A stretch of DNA of 64,000 bases. It comes from Paraburkholderia silvatlantica (GTDB taxonomy: Bacteria; Pseudomonadota; Gammaproteobacteria; Burkholderiales; Burkholderiaceae). Below, one piece after another: positions 23,968-34,062 of the stretch. The stretch is from contig NZ_QEOL01000019.1 of assembly GCF_003096715.1 (NCBI RefSeq), forward strand, positions 62,001 through 126,000, read 5' to 3'. Position numbers and translations under genes: made by a program. The notes under the pieces are model-generated. The model was not told the DNA's origin and ran no database searches. It saw only the letters and a program-made list of their open reading frames with translations. How positions within the stretch are numbered: the first letter of the stretch is position 1; each line of letters opens with the position of its first letter.

Positions 23968-25831
23968 CCTGCGCACCGCCGTCGCCGCTGCCTGCGTCGC
24001 ACCGACCGCGCCCGCCCTTGCCGCCGGCGTCGCCGGCTCGGCAGTCAGCCATCGGCTGCTTACCTGGGCGATGTTTGGCCTCGTCATCGCGTCGACGCTG
24101 CTGATCACCTGGTTCGCCTCGCGCAGCAACCGCACGGCCGGAGACTTCTATACGGCTGGCGGCAGCATCGGGCCGGCGAAGAACGGCCTCGCGATCGCCG
24201 GCGACTATCTCTCCGCGGCCGCCTTCCTCGGCGCATCCGGACTCATCGCACTATACGGCTTCGACGGGACCATCTATCTGGTCGGGTTCTTTGCGGCATT
24301 CATCCCGGTGCTGCTGTTCATCGCGGAGCCGTGCCGCAACCTCGGCCGCTATACAATCGGCGACGTGCTGGTGGCGCGCAACGGCTTTCGTGCGACCAAG
24401 GCGGTGTCCGCCGTGTCGAGCGTGGTCGTCGCGCTCGCGTACATGATTCCGCAGATCGTCGGTGGCGCGGTCATCGTACGCGCGCTCGTCGGCATCGATT
24501 ACGACGTCTCCGTGTGCGGCGTCGGCGGCCTGATGCTCGTCTACGTCGCGTGCGGTGGCATGAAGGCGACGACGTGGGTGCAGGTGATCAAGGCCGCGCT
24601 GCTGATCGGCGCATCGTTCTTCCTCGTCGTGCTCGCATGGCTGCCGTTCGGGTTCCGCGTCCCCGCGTTCATGGACGCGGTCGTCCACAGCCCGCTCGTG
24701 CAGGCGCACGTCGCGTCGATTGTGGCCGCGCACGGGGCGAACGCCGGCCTTGCCGGCGAAGCGCTCGGGTGGCGCTTTCTCGAACCCGGCCTCTATCTGA
24801 ACAAGCCGCTAGAACTGCTTTCGCTCGGCCTCGCGCTCGTGCTCGGCACCGCCGCGATGCCGCACATCCTGATGCGCCTGTTCACTGTGAAGGACGCGAA
24901 GGCCGCACGCCAATCGGTGATGTGGGCCATGCTCGGCATCGGCGTCTGCCACCTGTCGATTATCGTCATCGGCTTTGCAGCCGCCTATTTCGTCGGCGCG
25001 CCCCTGATCGCGTCACTCGACAAAGGCGGCAACCTTGCGGCGCCGCTGCTCGCGCAGGCATTGACGGGCGGCCAGGGCAGTGTCGGCGGCGATCTGATGC
25101 TCGCCTTCATCGCCGCAGTGGCGTTCGCGACGATCGTCGCCGTCGTCGCCGGGCTCACGCTGGCTGCCGCATCGTCGCTCGCCCACGACGTCTACGTTGG
25201 TGCGATCAGGCACGGCAATGCCACCGACCGGCAGCAGGTCACGGCCGCGCGCGTGGCGACGCTTGCAGTGGGCGCCGTCGCGGTCGGCGTCAGCATTCTC
25301 GAACGCGGCCAGAACGTCGCGCAACTTGTCGGGCTCGGCTATGCGGTCGCCGCATCGGCCAACCTTCCCGCACTGGTGCTGACACTCTACTGGCGACGCA
25401 CGACCACGCAGGGCGTGCTCGTCGGCATCGTCGGCGGAACGCTGGCCGCCGTCTCGCTGGTTCTCGTATCACCGAATATGACCTACCCGTCCATGATCCG
25501 GGACCAGGCGTTGCAGCAGATCGCGGCCGTCGACGCGCAGCTTGCCGCCACGCCGGCGTCGGACGCCGAAAGGATCGAGCAACTGACGAAACGGCGCGCC
25601 GCCACCCAGGCAAGCGCCGATGCGATCGCTCCCGACGCGACCAGCATCGTCGGGCTGAAAGCGCCGCTCATCGGCCTGCGCAACCCCGGGATCATCTCGA
25701 TTCCAGTCGGTTTCCTCCTCGTCGTTCTCGTCTCGCTTTTCACTCGCGACGCGACCGCCCGCGACCGCTGGGCCGAACTGGTCGTGCGCCGCGAAACGGG
25801 CTACGGCGCGATCTCCGCAGCCGACCACTGA
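23957..25831 (+). CDS. Sodium:solute symporter (SSS family), ActP-like
   Basis: 624 residues with about 13 hydrophobic segments. SSS signature: DFYTAGGSIGPAKNGLAIAGDYLSAAAFLGASGL near 60-95, then AEPCRNLGRYTIGDVL and the GTAAMPHILMRLFTVKDAKAARQSV segment typical of acetate/monocarboxylate symporters. A leader-like first helix ends near residue 23 (APALAAG). Imports a small organic acid with Na+. With DUF485 before it and a nitrilase after it, it may take up or clear the carboxylate made by the nitrilase, or a nitrile-related acid. Confidence 0.9.
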   Translation: MRTSLRTAVAAACVAPTAPALAAGVAGSAVSHRLLTWAMFGLVIASTLLITWFASRSNRTAGDFYTAGGSIGPAKNGLAIAGDYLSAAAFLGASGLIALYGFDGTIYLVGFFAAFIPVLLFIAEPCRNLGRYTIGDVLVARNGFRATKAVSAVSSVVVALAYMIPQIVGGAVIVRALVGIDYDVSVCGVGGLMLVYVACGGMKATTWVQVIKAALLIGASFFLVVLAWLPFGFRVPAFMDAVVHSPLVQAHVASIVAAHGANAGLAGEALGWRFLEPGLYLNKPLELLSLGLALVLGTAAMPHILMRLFTVKDAKAARQSVMWAMLGIGVCHLSIIVIGFAAAYFVGAPLIASLDKGGNLAAPLLAQALTGGQGSVGGDLMLAFIAAVAFATIVAVVAGLTLAAASSLAHDVYVGAIRHGNATDRQQVTAARVATLAVGAVAVGVSILERGQNVAQLVGLGYAVAASANLPALVLTLYWRRTTTQGVLVGIVGGTLAAVSLVLVSPNMTYPSMIRDQALQQIAAVDAQLAATPASDAERIEQLTKRRAATQASADAIAPDATSIVGLKAPLIGLRNPGIISIPVGFLLVVLVSLFTRDATARDRWAELVVRRETGYGAISAADH

Positions 25832-25862
25832 AACATTCGATATAACCCCCTGAGCCTATACC

Positions 25863-26894
25863 ATGTCCACTCTCCCCACCGTGAAGGTCGCTGCCGTCCA
25901 CGCAGCGCCCGTCTTCCTGAACAAGCGCGCGACGGTCGCGAAGGCCGTCTCGCTGATCCGTGAGGCGAGCCGCAACGGCGCGCAACTGATCGCGTTTCCT
26001 GAGTCGTACATCCCCGCGTTTCCAGTCTGGGCGTCGCTGTGGGCGCCGATTGACAATCACGACCTGTTTGAGCGTTTCGCGCATGAAAGCCTGTACGCGG
26101 ACGGCAGCGAACTCGCCGAAATCGCGGCCGAAGCGCAGCGCAACGGCGTGTTCGTGTCGATGGGCTTCAGCGAGCGCTCGCATGCGAGCGTCGGTTGCCT
26201 GTGGAATTCGAACGTAATGATCGACGACCGTGGCGAGGTGCAGAACCTGCATCGCAAACTGGTGCCGACGTTTTACGAGAAGCTCGTGTGGGCTGCAGGC
26301 GACGGCGCCGGCCTGCAGGTCGTCGATACCCGCATCGGTCGCGTCGGCGGCCTGATCTGCGGCGAGAACACGAACCCGCTCGCCCGCTATTCGCTGATCG
26401 CGCAGGGTGAGCAGATCCATATTTCGAGCTGGCCGGCGCTGTGGCCGACGCGTCGGCCGGTCACAGGCGGCAATTTCGACAACGTGGCAGCAAACCGGTT
26501 GCGAGCAGGAGCGCATTCATTCGAGGCCAAGGCATTCGGCATTATCTGTGCGGGTTACATGGATGCCGGGATGCGCGACTTCCTCGTTGACCGTGATTCC
26601 GTGGCGGCGGCGGTGCTCGACGGCTCGCCGCGAGCCGTCACGATGTTCGTCGATCCAACCGGTACGGCGATCGGCGACTCGCTGAGCGACGAGGAAGGCA
26701 TCGCGTATGCGGAGTTCGACCTGAATCGCTGCATCGAGCCGAAGCAGTTCCATGATGTAGTCGGCTATTACAATCGCTTCGACGTCTTCTCTTTGAACGT
26801 CGATCGCACCAGACTAGAGCCGGTTTCCTGGCGGTCATCGCTTCAGCATTTGAGTCCGCAACTTACTCCGGAACCCGTATCGGCTGATGATTGA
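25863..26894 (+). CDS. Nitrilase
   Basis: 343 residues, usual nitrilase length. Catalytic triad visible: Glu47 (AFPESYIP), Lys132 (LHRKLVPTFYEK) and Cys166 (GGLICGENTNPLARY). The CGENxNPLAR context is that of true nitrilases (nitrile to acid plus ammonia) rather than amidases or carbamoylases. Third gene of the operon begun by DUF485 and the symporter, 31 bp after the latter. Substrate unknown; the HISSWPALWPTRRP segment is shared with aliphatic and arylaceto-nitrilases. Confidence 0.92.
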   Translation: MSTLPTVKVAAVHAAPVFLNKRATVAKAVSLIREASRNGAQLIAFPESYIPAFPVWASLWAPIDNHDLFERFAHESLYADGSELAEIAAEAQRNGVFVSMGFSERSHASVGCLWNSNVMIDDRGEVQNLHRKLVPTFYEKLVWAAGDGAGLQVVDTRIGRVGGLICGENTNPLARYSLIAQGEQIHISSWPALWPTRRPVTGGNFDNVAANRLRAGAHSFEAKAFGIICAGYMDAGMRDFLVDRDSVAAAVLDGSPRAVTMFVDPTGTAIGDSLSDEEGIAYAEFDLNRCIEPKQFHDVVGYYNRFDVFSLNVDRTRLEPVSWRSSLQHLSPQLTPEPVSADD

Positions 26895-26914
26895 ACAATC
26901 GTACTGACGGAAGC

Positions 26915-27545
26915 TTACGCCTTTTGTGGGCGTTGTTGCGTAAATCGAGCGTCAGGACGGAGTGACCTCCATGTTTTCGATCTCAGGCGATACGGACAGA
27001 CTGCGGGCGGGCAAGCGCCGCCATGCGGTTGAACGCCTGCACGAATCGAAACCTCGGTCGCTTGGGAGCCGATTTCGCGCGCCCACAGGCATGGGCCCGT
27101 GAGTATCTTGAGCCGATACATCAGGGCCTCTGCGAGCGAGCGCCGGTGGTAGCCACTCTCTTGCTTCCATTCGCGCCTGCTGCTCTTCGCGATAGCATCG
27201 ATCGCCGCATTGCGCCACGCTGCGCTGGGCGAGGCGTCAGGCCAAGGTATTGCGCCCTCACGTGGCGGGATCGCCGGGATGGCCGCGCGCGAGGCAATTT
27301 GCTCGTGGCACGGCCTGGTGTCGTAGGCGCCGTCACCTCCAATGGTGTCAATCGGAACGTCATTCGGAATCTGGTCGAGCAAATCGGGCAGCACTTCGCC
27401 ATCTCCCTCGTCCTGTTGCGTCATCAGTGCGGCGCAGATCTGGCCGGTGTTCGCGTCCATCGCCAGATGGACCTTGCGTCAGGTGCGGCGCCCGGACCAG
27501 CCGTGCTTACGGACCTTCCACTCGCCTTCGCCAGGTCGTCGATCG
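26915..27545 (-). mobile_element. IS5-family transposase relic
   Basis: Minus-strand reading gives GEGEWKVRKHGWSGRRT, a stop (TGA), then RKVHLAMDANTGQI, a DGAYDT catalytic-region motif (27320s) and EAREWGYHRRSLAEALMYRLK-like text ending near 26915. This is the C-terminal DDE part of an IS5-type transposase. The TGA replaces the Trp codon of the usual RRTWRK motif. The N-terminal half is missing and no terminal inverted repeats were found. Inactive. It separates the nitrilase operon from etfA, and 27546-27703 holds nothing else. Confidence 0.8.
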
Positions 27546-27703
27546 TCATCATGCTTTCCGTGGCCGCAGCAACGAAGCGCTGTGCGACCTCCTTTCACTC
27601 TAGAATCTCAATGATGTCGGAAATTCGCGCAGCTTCAGCGTAACTGTTGATCCTGACCTGTCGCCGTCATTTCCGGGAACGCGGTAGTCTTCGCCCATTC
27701 GGC

Positions 27704-28639
27704 CTATTCCAGTTCGGCCGCCAGATGGGGCACCGCAGTGAAGAGGTCATCGACGAGACCGAAGTCGGCGACACTAAAAATTGGCGCTTCGGGATCCTTG
27801 TTGATCGCAACGATCACCTTCGAGTCCTTCATGCCCGCCAGGTGCTGGATCGCACCCGAAATGCCGACCGCGATGTACAGCTGCGGCGCGACGATTTTGC
27901 CGGTCTGTCCAACCTGGTAGTCGTTCGGCACATAGCCCGCATCGACTGCCGCGCGGGATGCGCCGAGCGCGGCCTGCAGTCTGTCTGCCAACGGCTCCAG
28001 CACCTTCCGGTAGTTCTCGCCGCTGCCCAGACCCCGCCCTCCCGAGACGATGATCTTTGCGCTCGTCAGTTCAGGACGGTCCAGCGTCGTCACTTCCTGG
28101 CTCACGAACTGCGACACGCCTGCGTCCGCCGCTGCGTCGACTCTCTCGACAAATGCGCTGCCGCCTTCGGCTGCAACCGGATCAAAACCCGTTGCACGCA
28201 CCGTGATCACCTTGACCGGGTCTTTCGACTGCACCGTTGCGATCGCGTTGCCTGCGTAGATCGAACGCTCGAACGTGTCGGCCGATTCGACCGCCGTGAT
28301 CTCCGAGATTTGCGCGACATCCAGCTTCGCGGCGATGCGCGGAGCGATATTCTTCCCGTAGGCGGTCGCCGGCGCGAGGATGTGCGAATAATGCTGCGCG
28401 ACGCTTAGCACCGTCGCCTCGACGTTTTCCGCGAGGCCTGCGGCCAGTTGTGGCGCGTCGGCCAGCAACACCTTGCTCACACTACTGATCTTCGCGGCCG
28501 CGTCGGCCGCCGCCTGCGCGTTGTGGCCCGCAACCAGCACGTGAATGTCGCCGCCGATCTTTTGCGCCGCTGCCAGTGTATTCAGCGTAGCGGACTTGAT
28601 CGACGTGTTGTCGTGTTCGGCAATCACCAGATTCGTCAT
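27704..28639 (-). CDS. etfA: Electron transfer flavoprotein alpha subunit
   Basis: 311 residues, standard EtfA length. The C-terminal FAD-binding domain is clear: [75 protein letters not shown]. Forms a heterodimer with EtfB that carries electrons from flavin dehydrogenases to the quinone pool through ETF-QO. It follows etfB by 16 bp. Placed with demethylase, porin and ABC genes, it may serve a dedicated dehydrogenase in osmolyte breakdown rather than general beta-oxidation. Confidence 0.97.
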   Translation of the reverse strand: MTNLVIAEHDNTSIKSATLNTLAAAQKIGGDIHVLVAGHNAQAAADAAAKISSVSKVLLADAPQLAAGLAENVEATVLSVAQHYSHILAPATAYGKNIAPRIAAKLDVAQISEITAVESADTFERSIYAGNAIATVQSKDPVKVITVRATGFDPVAAEGGSAFVERVDAAADAGVSQFVSQEVTTLDRPELTSAKIIVSGGRGLGSGENYRKVLEPLADRLQAALGASRAAVDAGYVPNDYQVGQTGKIVAPQLYIAVGISGAIQHLAGMKDSKVIVAINKDPEAPIFSVADFGLVDDLFTAVPHLAAELE

Positions 28640-28655
28640 TTTTCTATCTCTCGCT

Positions 28656-29405
28656 TTACAGTACCCTGGCTTCGGTCTTCAGCTTCTCGACCAGCGTCTT
28701 CACGTCCGGCACAGTCACGCCCGCTGCTCGTTTTGGCGGCTCCGTCACTTTCAGCGTCTTCAGACGCGGCGTCACATCGACCTCAAGATCCTCCGGCGTC
28801 ACGGTTTCCAGAGGCTTCTTCTTCGCCTTCATGATGTTAGGCAGCGTGACGTAGCGCGGCTCGTTCAGGCGCAGGTCAGTGGTGATCACCGCGGGTAATC
28901 TCAAGGAAAGCGTTTGTGCGCCGCCGTCGACTTCGCGCGCGACCGTGGCGTTGCCATCGGCGACCGTGACCCTGGAAGCAAAGGTGGCTTGCGGTAGACC
29001 GGCCAGTGCGGCCAGCATCTGGCCCGTCTGATTCGAATCGTCATCGATCGCCTGCTTGCCGACGATCACCAGTTGCGGCTGCTCCTTGATGACCAGCGCC
29101 TTCAGGATCTTCGCGACGGCCAGCGGCTCGACACAGTCGTTCGACTCGACGAGAATCGCACGGTCCGCTCCGATCGCGAGCGCCGTACGCAGCGTTTCCT
29201 GTGCCTGCGCGACACCGACCGACACGGCCACCACTTCGGTCGCGACGTCCGCTTCCTTCAGGCGCACCGCTTCTTCCACGGCGATTTCGTCGAACGGGTT
29301 CATCGACATCTTCACATTCGCGATATCGACACCCGTATTGTCCGACTTCACACGGACCTTGACGTTGTAATCGACCACTCTCTTGACTGGAACCAGAATC
29401 CTCAT
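28656..29405 (-). CDS. etfB: Electron transfer flavoprotein beta subunit
   Basis: 249 residues from ATG 29405 (a longer open frame upstream is the shadow of the porin gene). [20 protein letters not shown] at the start, [16 protein letters not shown], and the AMP-binding and docking region [30 protein letters not shown] are diagnostic; the recognition loop (ETLRLPAV-like segment [20 protein letters not shown]) is present. Partner of EtfA immediately downstream. Confidence 0.97.
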   Translation of the reverse strand: MRILVPVKRVVDYNVKVRVKSDNTGVDIANVKMSMNPFDEIAVEEAVRLKEADVATEVVAVSVGVAQAQETLRTALAIGADRAILVESNDCVEPLAVAKILKALVIKEQPQLVIVGKQAIDDDSNQTGQMLAALAGLPQATFASRVTVADGNATVAREVDGGAQTLSLRLPAVITTDLRLNEPRYVTLPNIMKAKKKPLETVTPEDLEVDVTPRLKTLKVTEPPKRAAGVTVPDVKTLVEKLKTEARVL

Positions 29406-29479
29406 CGTCAATTCCTTATGAATGAATGGGCCCGCGATCGTCATGCAGCACGGAAAAATTATCAGGCATACTGAAATAT

Positions 29480-30643
29480 TTAGAACAGGTGATACATGCC
29501 GATGCGCAATGCGATCTGATGGTTGTTGCTCGACGCGTCGCCCACCACACCACTGAAGATGGCGGCCTGCGAAGCGGCGCCCCCGGCACGCTGATAGACA
29601 CCCATCGCATAGATCGACGTGCGCTTCGAGAGCGCGTATGACGTCGTCAGGCCGCCTTGATGGTAGATAGGCACGGCATTCGAGTAGCCGATATGCCCGT
29701 GCGTGTACGTGTAGGCACCGCCCACCGACCATGCGGGAGTCAGCGCGTAGCGCGCCCATACCTCGTAGTTGTCGAAGCGAACCGTCGACGTCGTGCCGTT
29801 CGCCTGATCGAAGCGCGTGTCGGTGAAGTCGGCCCCGATAATCGCCTGGCCGAACGCGTAACTCGCCCCGATCCCGGCCACCTGTTCGTTCGCCGGATTG
29901 CCGACATAGCTGAATGTGCCCGACGCGCCAATCGCGGAACCTGTCCTGTTGGGCAGAAAATTGCCGTCCGTGAACAGCAGAGCTGGGGCTTTCGCGTACA
30001 GATACGCCGCTGCGACATTGAACGAAGCGATCGAATAGCTCGCGCCGATGCTCCACATGCCGGTGGTGCCACGGTCGGGGTCGGTCGAATTCGTGAATGA
30101 GTACATGCCGCCAAACGTCAAACCGCCGAGGTTCGGGCTCGCATACTTGATCGAGTTGTCGACGCGGAACGAGTTGTCGGTATTGTCGATGTCGCCCGCA
30201 TGCACGAACGGGCCACCGAACTGGCCGGGCGCTGTCAACGGCTGCAGGTAGTCGACGACCGAATCGTACTGGCGGCCGAACGTCAGCGTGCCGAGAAGCG
30301 TGCCCGACAAGCCAACGTAAGCCTGCCGGCCGAACAGGCGGCCGCCCTGCAGCGATTTTCCGTTTGTGGCGCTGAAGCCTGATTCGAGCTTGAAGATCGC
30401 CGCCAGGCCGCCGCCGAGATCCTCGTTCCCCCTCAGCCCCCAGCGGCTTCCGTATACGCCGTCATAGGAACCGTCCTGCATGTGCCAGAGCGATATGCCG
30501 CCGCTGTTGTTCGTATAGTCGATGCCCTCGTCAATCGCGCCATACAGCGTGACGGTCGACTGCGCCTGCGCAGCGGCCGAGCAAGCGGCGAAGGTCGAGG
30601 TGATGATCATTGAGCGGGACAAGCTCAACGCGCTCTTGTTCAT
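29480..30643 (-). CDS. Burkholderia-type general porin
   Basis: 387 residues with signal peptide (cleavage near AAAQA), mature start [31 protein letters not shown], and terminal Phe (GMYHLF). Trimeric outer-membrane beta-barrel. It lies upstream of etfB on the same strand and may be the entry pore for the substrate of the ABC transporter at 30773-33807. Confidence 0.93.
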   Translation of the reverse strand: MNKSALSLSRSMIITSTFAACSAAAQAQSTVTLYGAIDEGIDYTNNSGGISLWHMQDGSYDGVYGSRWGLRGNEDLGGGLAAIFKLESGFSATNGKSLQGGRLFGRQAYVGLSGTLLGTLTFGRQYDSVVDYLQPLTAPGQFGGPFVHAGDIDNTDNSFRVDNSIKYASPNLGGLTFGGMYSFTNSTDPDRGTTGMWSIGASYSIASFNVAAAYLYAKAPALLFTDGNFLPNRTGSAIGASGTFSYVGNPANEQVAGIGASYAFGQAIIGADFTDTRFDQANGTTSTVRFDNYEVWARYALTPAWSVGGAYTYTHGHIGYSNAVPIYHQGGLTTSYALSKRTSIYAMGVYQRAGGAASQAAIFSGVVGDASSNNHQIALRIGMYHLF

Positions 30644-30772
30644 TTGGTATCCTTATTAATTTGTATGATATGAGGACAGCTTCCGCAGCGCGCATCGTCC
30701 TCATCGCAGCTTAAAGTCAATTGTGGGATCGCCGTTTCACAAACGCACATCCGGTTGAGGCGATCGCAAGTC

Positions 30773-31609
30773 CTACTGGATGATCCGCGGAGCCCCCACT
30801 TCCGCCGCCGACGCCGAGAGGCCGTAAGTCTTGAGAATCCGCGCGATCTCCCCGGACTGGCGCAACGCTTCGATATTGGCGCTGAGCGCGGTGCCGAGCG
30901 CGGCATTCGTCTTCGTGAACAGCAGCGCTGTCTGACCCGGTTCGAGCGTGGCCGGCACGCGCGCATCGGGCTTCACCAGCATGATTTTCATTGCCGGATA
31001 GCCGCCTTTGGTCTGGTTGTACTGCGACACCGCATAGCTGTCGGTGCCCGCGTCGATTCGGCCGGCGGCCAGGTCCTGCGCCATTGCGACCGGGTTCGGA
31101 TAGACCACCAGCGCGCTGCCGAGCAGCTTCTGCAGATCGCCGGTCCACAAATAGCCCTGCACGGTCCCAACCCGCTTGCCGACGATGCCACCGACCGTGT
31201 CGACACCCTGCTTCGAAATCACCGCCATCTGGTCGAGATACATCGGACCGCTCAGGCCGAGCACCTTCGCACGGTCGGCTGTGCGATACCAGTCGCCGAG
31301 GCCAATATCGGCGCGCCGGGACACGACGGACTGAACCACGGCGGCGGGATCGACGACCGAGACGGAGATCTTCAGGCACTCCCTCGCCGCAATCCGCTTG
31401 ACGATTTCGCCGTCCACACCCTTGATATCCTGCGCGCCGGCCGGAATCGAATACGGCGGGAAATCCCACACGGCAACGGACAACGTGCCGGGCCGGATCG
31501 TCTCGAACTGGTGCGCGGGCTTGCAGGACTCGGCGTGGGCGGTGGCGCCAAGGCCTGCGAAATACAGGCCGACGAGCGCGAACGAAAGGCGACGCATGGG
31601 TGATGTCAT
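30773..31609 (-). CDS. Periplasmic amino-acid-type solute-binding protein (ABC)
   Basis: 278 residues, family 3 (SBP_bac_3). Signal peptide ends near ATAHA. Core motifs: LSVAVWDFPPYSIPAGAQDIKGVDGEIVKRIA, ADIGLGDWYRT, GKRVGTVQGYLW and AAGRIDAGTDSYAVSQY. Binds a polar amino acid or related zwitterion in the periplasm and delivers it to the two permeases encoded upstream on the same strand. GDWYRT in place of the common GMSIT segment hints at a non-standard ligand. Confidence 0.9.
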   Translation of the reverse strand: MTSPMRRLSFALVGLYFAGLGATAHAESCKPAHQFETIRPGTLSVAVWDFPPYSIPAGAQDIKGVDGEIVKRIAARECLKISVSVVDPAAVVQSVVSRRADIGLGDWYRTADRAKVLGLSGPMYLDQMAVISKQGVDTVGGIVGKRVGTVQGYLWTGDLQKLLGSALVVYPNPVAMAQDLAAGRIDAGTDSYAVSQYNQTKGGYPAMKIMLVKPDARVPATLEPGQTALLFTKTNAALGTALSANIEALRQSGEIARILKTYGLSASAAEVGAPRIIQ

Positions 31610-31690
31610 GAGGATCTCTCCAAAAGTGCGTGGCAGGTTGAAAGTGCGAAAACCGGTGAATGACGCAACAGGACGGACAGAACGTGCGAA

Positions 31691-32353
31691 TCAGCGCACC
31701 GCGTGCCGTCCCAGACGGCGTTCGAGCGCCGACACGGCGAATGTCGCCGGCACGCAGACCAGCGCGAACATCAGTCCAGCGAGCAACAGCACGGGCATGT
31801 ACTCGAACGTCGACGAACCGATGTTTGACGCGCGGCTCACGAGTTCGGGCAGCGCGATCGTGAAGCAAAGCGACGTGGCCTGCAGCATCATGATCGAGAA
31901 GCCAAGCAACGCCGGCAGCGCGACGCGCAATCCTTGCGGCACGATGACGAAGCGCAGTGAGTCGACCGCGCTCAGCCCGATCACCGCAGCGGCCTCTTTC
32001 TGGCCGTACGGCACGGCGTCAAAGCCCGCGCGGATGATCTCGCTCGTATAGGCGCCCGTGCAACATGCCAAAGCGATCACGGCGGAAAGATACGACGAAA
32101 GTGTTAGTCCGGCGCTCGGCAATCCGAAGTAAAAGAACTGCAGCAGGATCAGCGCCGGTGCGCCTCGGCCGATTTCGACGAACACGAGCGCGGCGCCGCG
32201 AATCGCCTTCGGCTGCATCGACACGCAAAGTGCAAGCACGAGGCCGAGCGGAATGCCGATCCCGACGCTCAGTGCGGTGACTTCGAGCGACAGACAGAAG
32301 CCGCCAAGCAGGTCGGGCAGCCAGGACAGCCAGAGATCGATCATGGCGCTCAT
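31691..32353 (-). CDS. Polar amino-acid ABC transporter permease
   Basis: 220 residues from ATG 32353, which overlaps the stop of the previous permease (ATGA). His/Glu/Gln/Arg/opine-type inner-membrane permease: LGLVLALCVSMQPKAIRGAALVFVEIGRGAPALILLQFFYFGLP and the EAAAVIGLSAVDSLRFVIVPQGLRVALPALLG coupling (EAA) loop near 140-170. Pairs with the permease encoded at 32350. Confidence 0.92.
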   Translation of the reverse strand: MSAMIDLWLSWLPDLLGGFCLSLEVTALSVGIGIPLGLVLALCVSMQPKAIRGAALVFVEIGRGAPALILLQFFYFGLPSAGLTLSSYLSAVIALACCTGAYTSEIIRAGFDAVPYGQKEAAAVIGLSAVDSLRFVIVPQGLRVALPALLGFSIMMLQATSLCFTIALPELVSRASNIGSSTFEYMPVLLLAGLMFALVCVPATFAVSALERRLGRHAVR

Positions 32354-32991
32354 CGCGACACCTCGGAACGAAGATGAAGATCGGCCCAGCGCGACAGCCA
32401 TGCGACAGGGATGCTGAGAGCGATGTACAGCAGCGCGGCTGCCGCGTAGACGCCAAGCCCGCTAAACGTCTCCTGCGACACGTGGTAGGCCTGAAACGCG
32501 AGTTCCCCCACGCCAATCGTCGAGGCGACGGCCGAATCTTTCAGCAGGCCGATCAGGTAGGTTGCCGCGGTCGGCAGCGCGACGCGCACCATCTGCGGGA
32601 GAATCACGTCGCGAAACTGCTGGAAGCGTGTGAGGTTCAGCACTTTCGCCGCCTCGTGCTGCCCCGGATGAATCGCGGTCAGCGCACCGCGGTATACCTC
32701 GGAAAGATTGGCGGCGGTCACGAGGCCGAGACCGAGCGCGGCCGCCACGAACGGGCTGAGCGGCAGCAGGTCGTTGCCGATCCCGAAGAAGACGAAAAAC
32801 AGCCAGACGATGGGCGGCACCGACCGGCAACCGACGACGATCGCCGTTGCAAGCGTGCGCACGAGCGGATTCGTGGCCTTGCGCATGGCGCACAATGGCA
32901 GCCCCAGCACCGCGCCGATTGCGAAGACCGTGAGCGTCAATGCAATCGTCCAGGGCACGCCGGCGAGAATGGCGGAAAGATGGTTGCTCAT
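32350..32991 (-). CDS. Polar amino-acid ABC transporter permease
   Basis: 213 residues, first permease of the pair. GVPWTIALTLTVFAIGAVLGLPLCAMRKA starts the typical N-terminal helix, VVGCRSVPPIVWLFFVFFGIGND follows, and the EAA loop is EAAKVLNLTRFQQFRDVILPQMVRVALP near 115-140. Starts directly at the ATPase stop (TGAATG) and overlaps the next permease, so the three are translationally coupled. Confidence 0.92.
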   Translation of the reverse strand: MSNHLSAILAGVPWTIALTLTVFAIGAVLGLPLCAMRKATNPLVRTLATAIVVGCRSVPPIVWLFFVFFGIGNDLLPLSPFVAAALGLGLVTAANLSEVYRGALTAIHPGQHEAAKVLNLTRFQQFRDVILPQMVRVALPTAATYLIGLLKDSAVASTIGVGELAFQAYHVSQETFSGLGVYAAAALLYIALSIPVAWLSRWADLHLRSEVSR

Positions 32992-33807
32992 TCAGCGGTC
33001 CCTCACGGCACTGAGGAATTTCGCTGCGCGTTCCGTTTGCGGGTGGCACATCACGGTTTCGCTCGGCCCGGCTTCGAGGACGCGACCGTCCGCCATGATG
33101 ATCACGCGGTCGGACACGCTCTCCGCAAAATGCATCTCGTGCGTGACGACGATCATCGTCATCCCAGACCCCGCGAGCTCTTTCATCACGGCGAGCACTT
33201 CGAGGCCGAGTTCGGGATCGAGCGCCGATGTCGGTTCGTCGAACAGCATGATCTCCGGGTCGAGCGCGAGCGCCCGGGCGATCGCGATGCGCTGCTGCTG
33301 CCCGCCCGAGCAGCGCACCGGATACTGCGCAGCCTTGCTCGCAAGGCCAACGCGTTCGAGCAGCTCCATCGAACGCTTGTCCGCTTGCGCGCGGCTGCGG
33401 CCCATCGTGCGCTCCTGTGCGAGGCTGACATTGCGCAGCACGCTCAGGTGCGGGAACAGGTTGAACGACTGGAACACCATGCCAATCCTGCGCCGCAACG
33501 TCACGAGCTCGCGGCGCGCGGGCGCCTGATTTGCCTCGATCGTCACGTCGCCGATCGTTACGCGGCCCTCGGTCGGCGGTTCGAGCTGGTTGATGCAGCG
33601 AAGCAGCGTGCTCTTGCCTGAGCCGCTTGGGCCGATGATCGCGATCACTTGTCCGGCGTACATCGAGAAGCTGACGTCCTGCAGCACGCGGTGCGGGCCG
33701 AACTTCTTGCCAACGCCCTCGACGCACAGGATCGGCTGCATGCCGGGCCGGCTGGCCTGCGCGAGGCTCGCTTCCGGCTGCAAGGGAGGGGGGACGATGC
33801 TGTTCAT
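32992..33807 (-). CDS. Polar amino-acid ABC transporter ATP-binding protein
   Basis: 271 residues from ATG 33807 (GGAG upstream; the longer frame from 33846 lacks one). Walker A GPSGSGKST, Q-loop FQSFNLFPHLSVL, signature SGGQQQR and Walker B IMLFDEPTSALDPE are intact, as is the switch His in VVTHEMHFAE. GlnQ/HisP class. First gene of the ABC operon ending with the binding protein at 30773. The preceding 255 bp hold no gene. Confidence 0.95.
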   Translation of the reverse strand: MNSIVPPPLQPEASLAQASRPGMQPILCVEGVGKKFGPHRVLQDVSFSMYAGQVIAIIGPSGSGKSTLLRCINQLEPPTEGRVTIGDVTIEANQAPARRELVTLRRRIGMVFQSFNLFPHLSVLRNVSLAQERTMGRSRAQADKRSMELLERVGLASKAAQYPVRCSGGQQQRIAIARALALDPEIMLFDEPTSALDPELGLEVLAVMKELAGSGMTMIVVTHEMHFAESVSDRVIIMADGRVLEAGPSETVMCHPQTERAAKFLSAVRDR

Positions 33808-34062
33808 GGAAGCTTCTCCGTCGACGGCTTTCAAGGCTTGTCGCAAGCTCGATCGACATTTACCGCGGCCGTGGCATAACGGCCTGTCGATTCAAGCATG
33901 GCGATTCGTAATCTTATTGATGAGGATAACGATATGAATGGACGAACCGTATTTAACGCATCCAATATCCCGGTCTCAAGCGATCCTTTTTCATCACATC
34001 TTGAGCGGCACGCATTACCTCGGGTACGCTCAAGCGTGCACGCTACGACTGCATCAAAGCGC

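Noticed and set aside
28656-30056. 466-codon frame as an extended EtfB
   Set aside because: The extra N-terminus is the shadow of the porin gene; EtfB starts at 29405 with the canonical MRILVPVKR.
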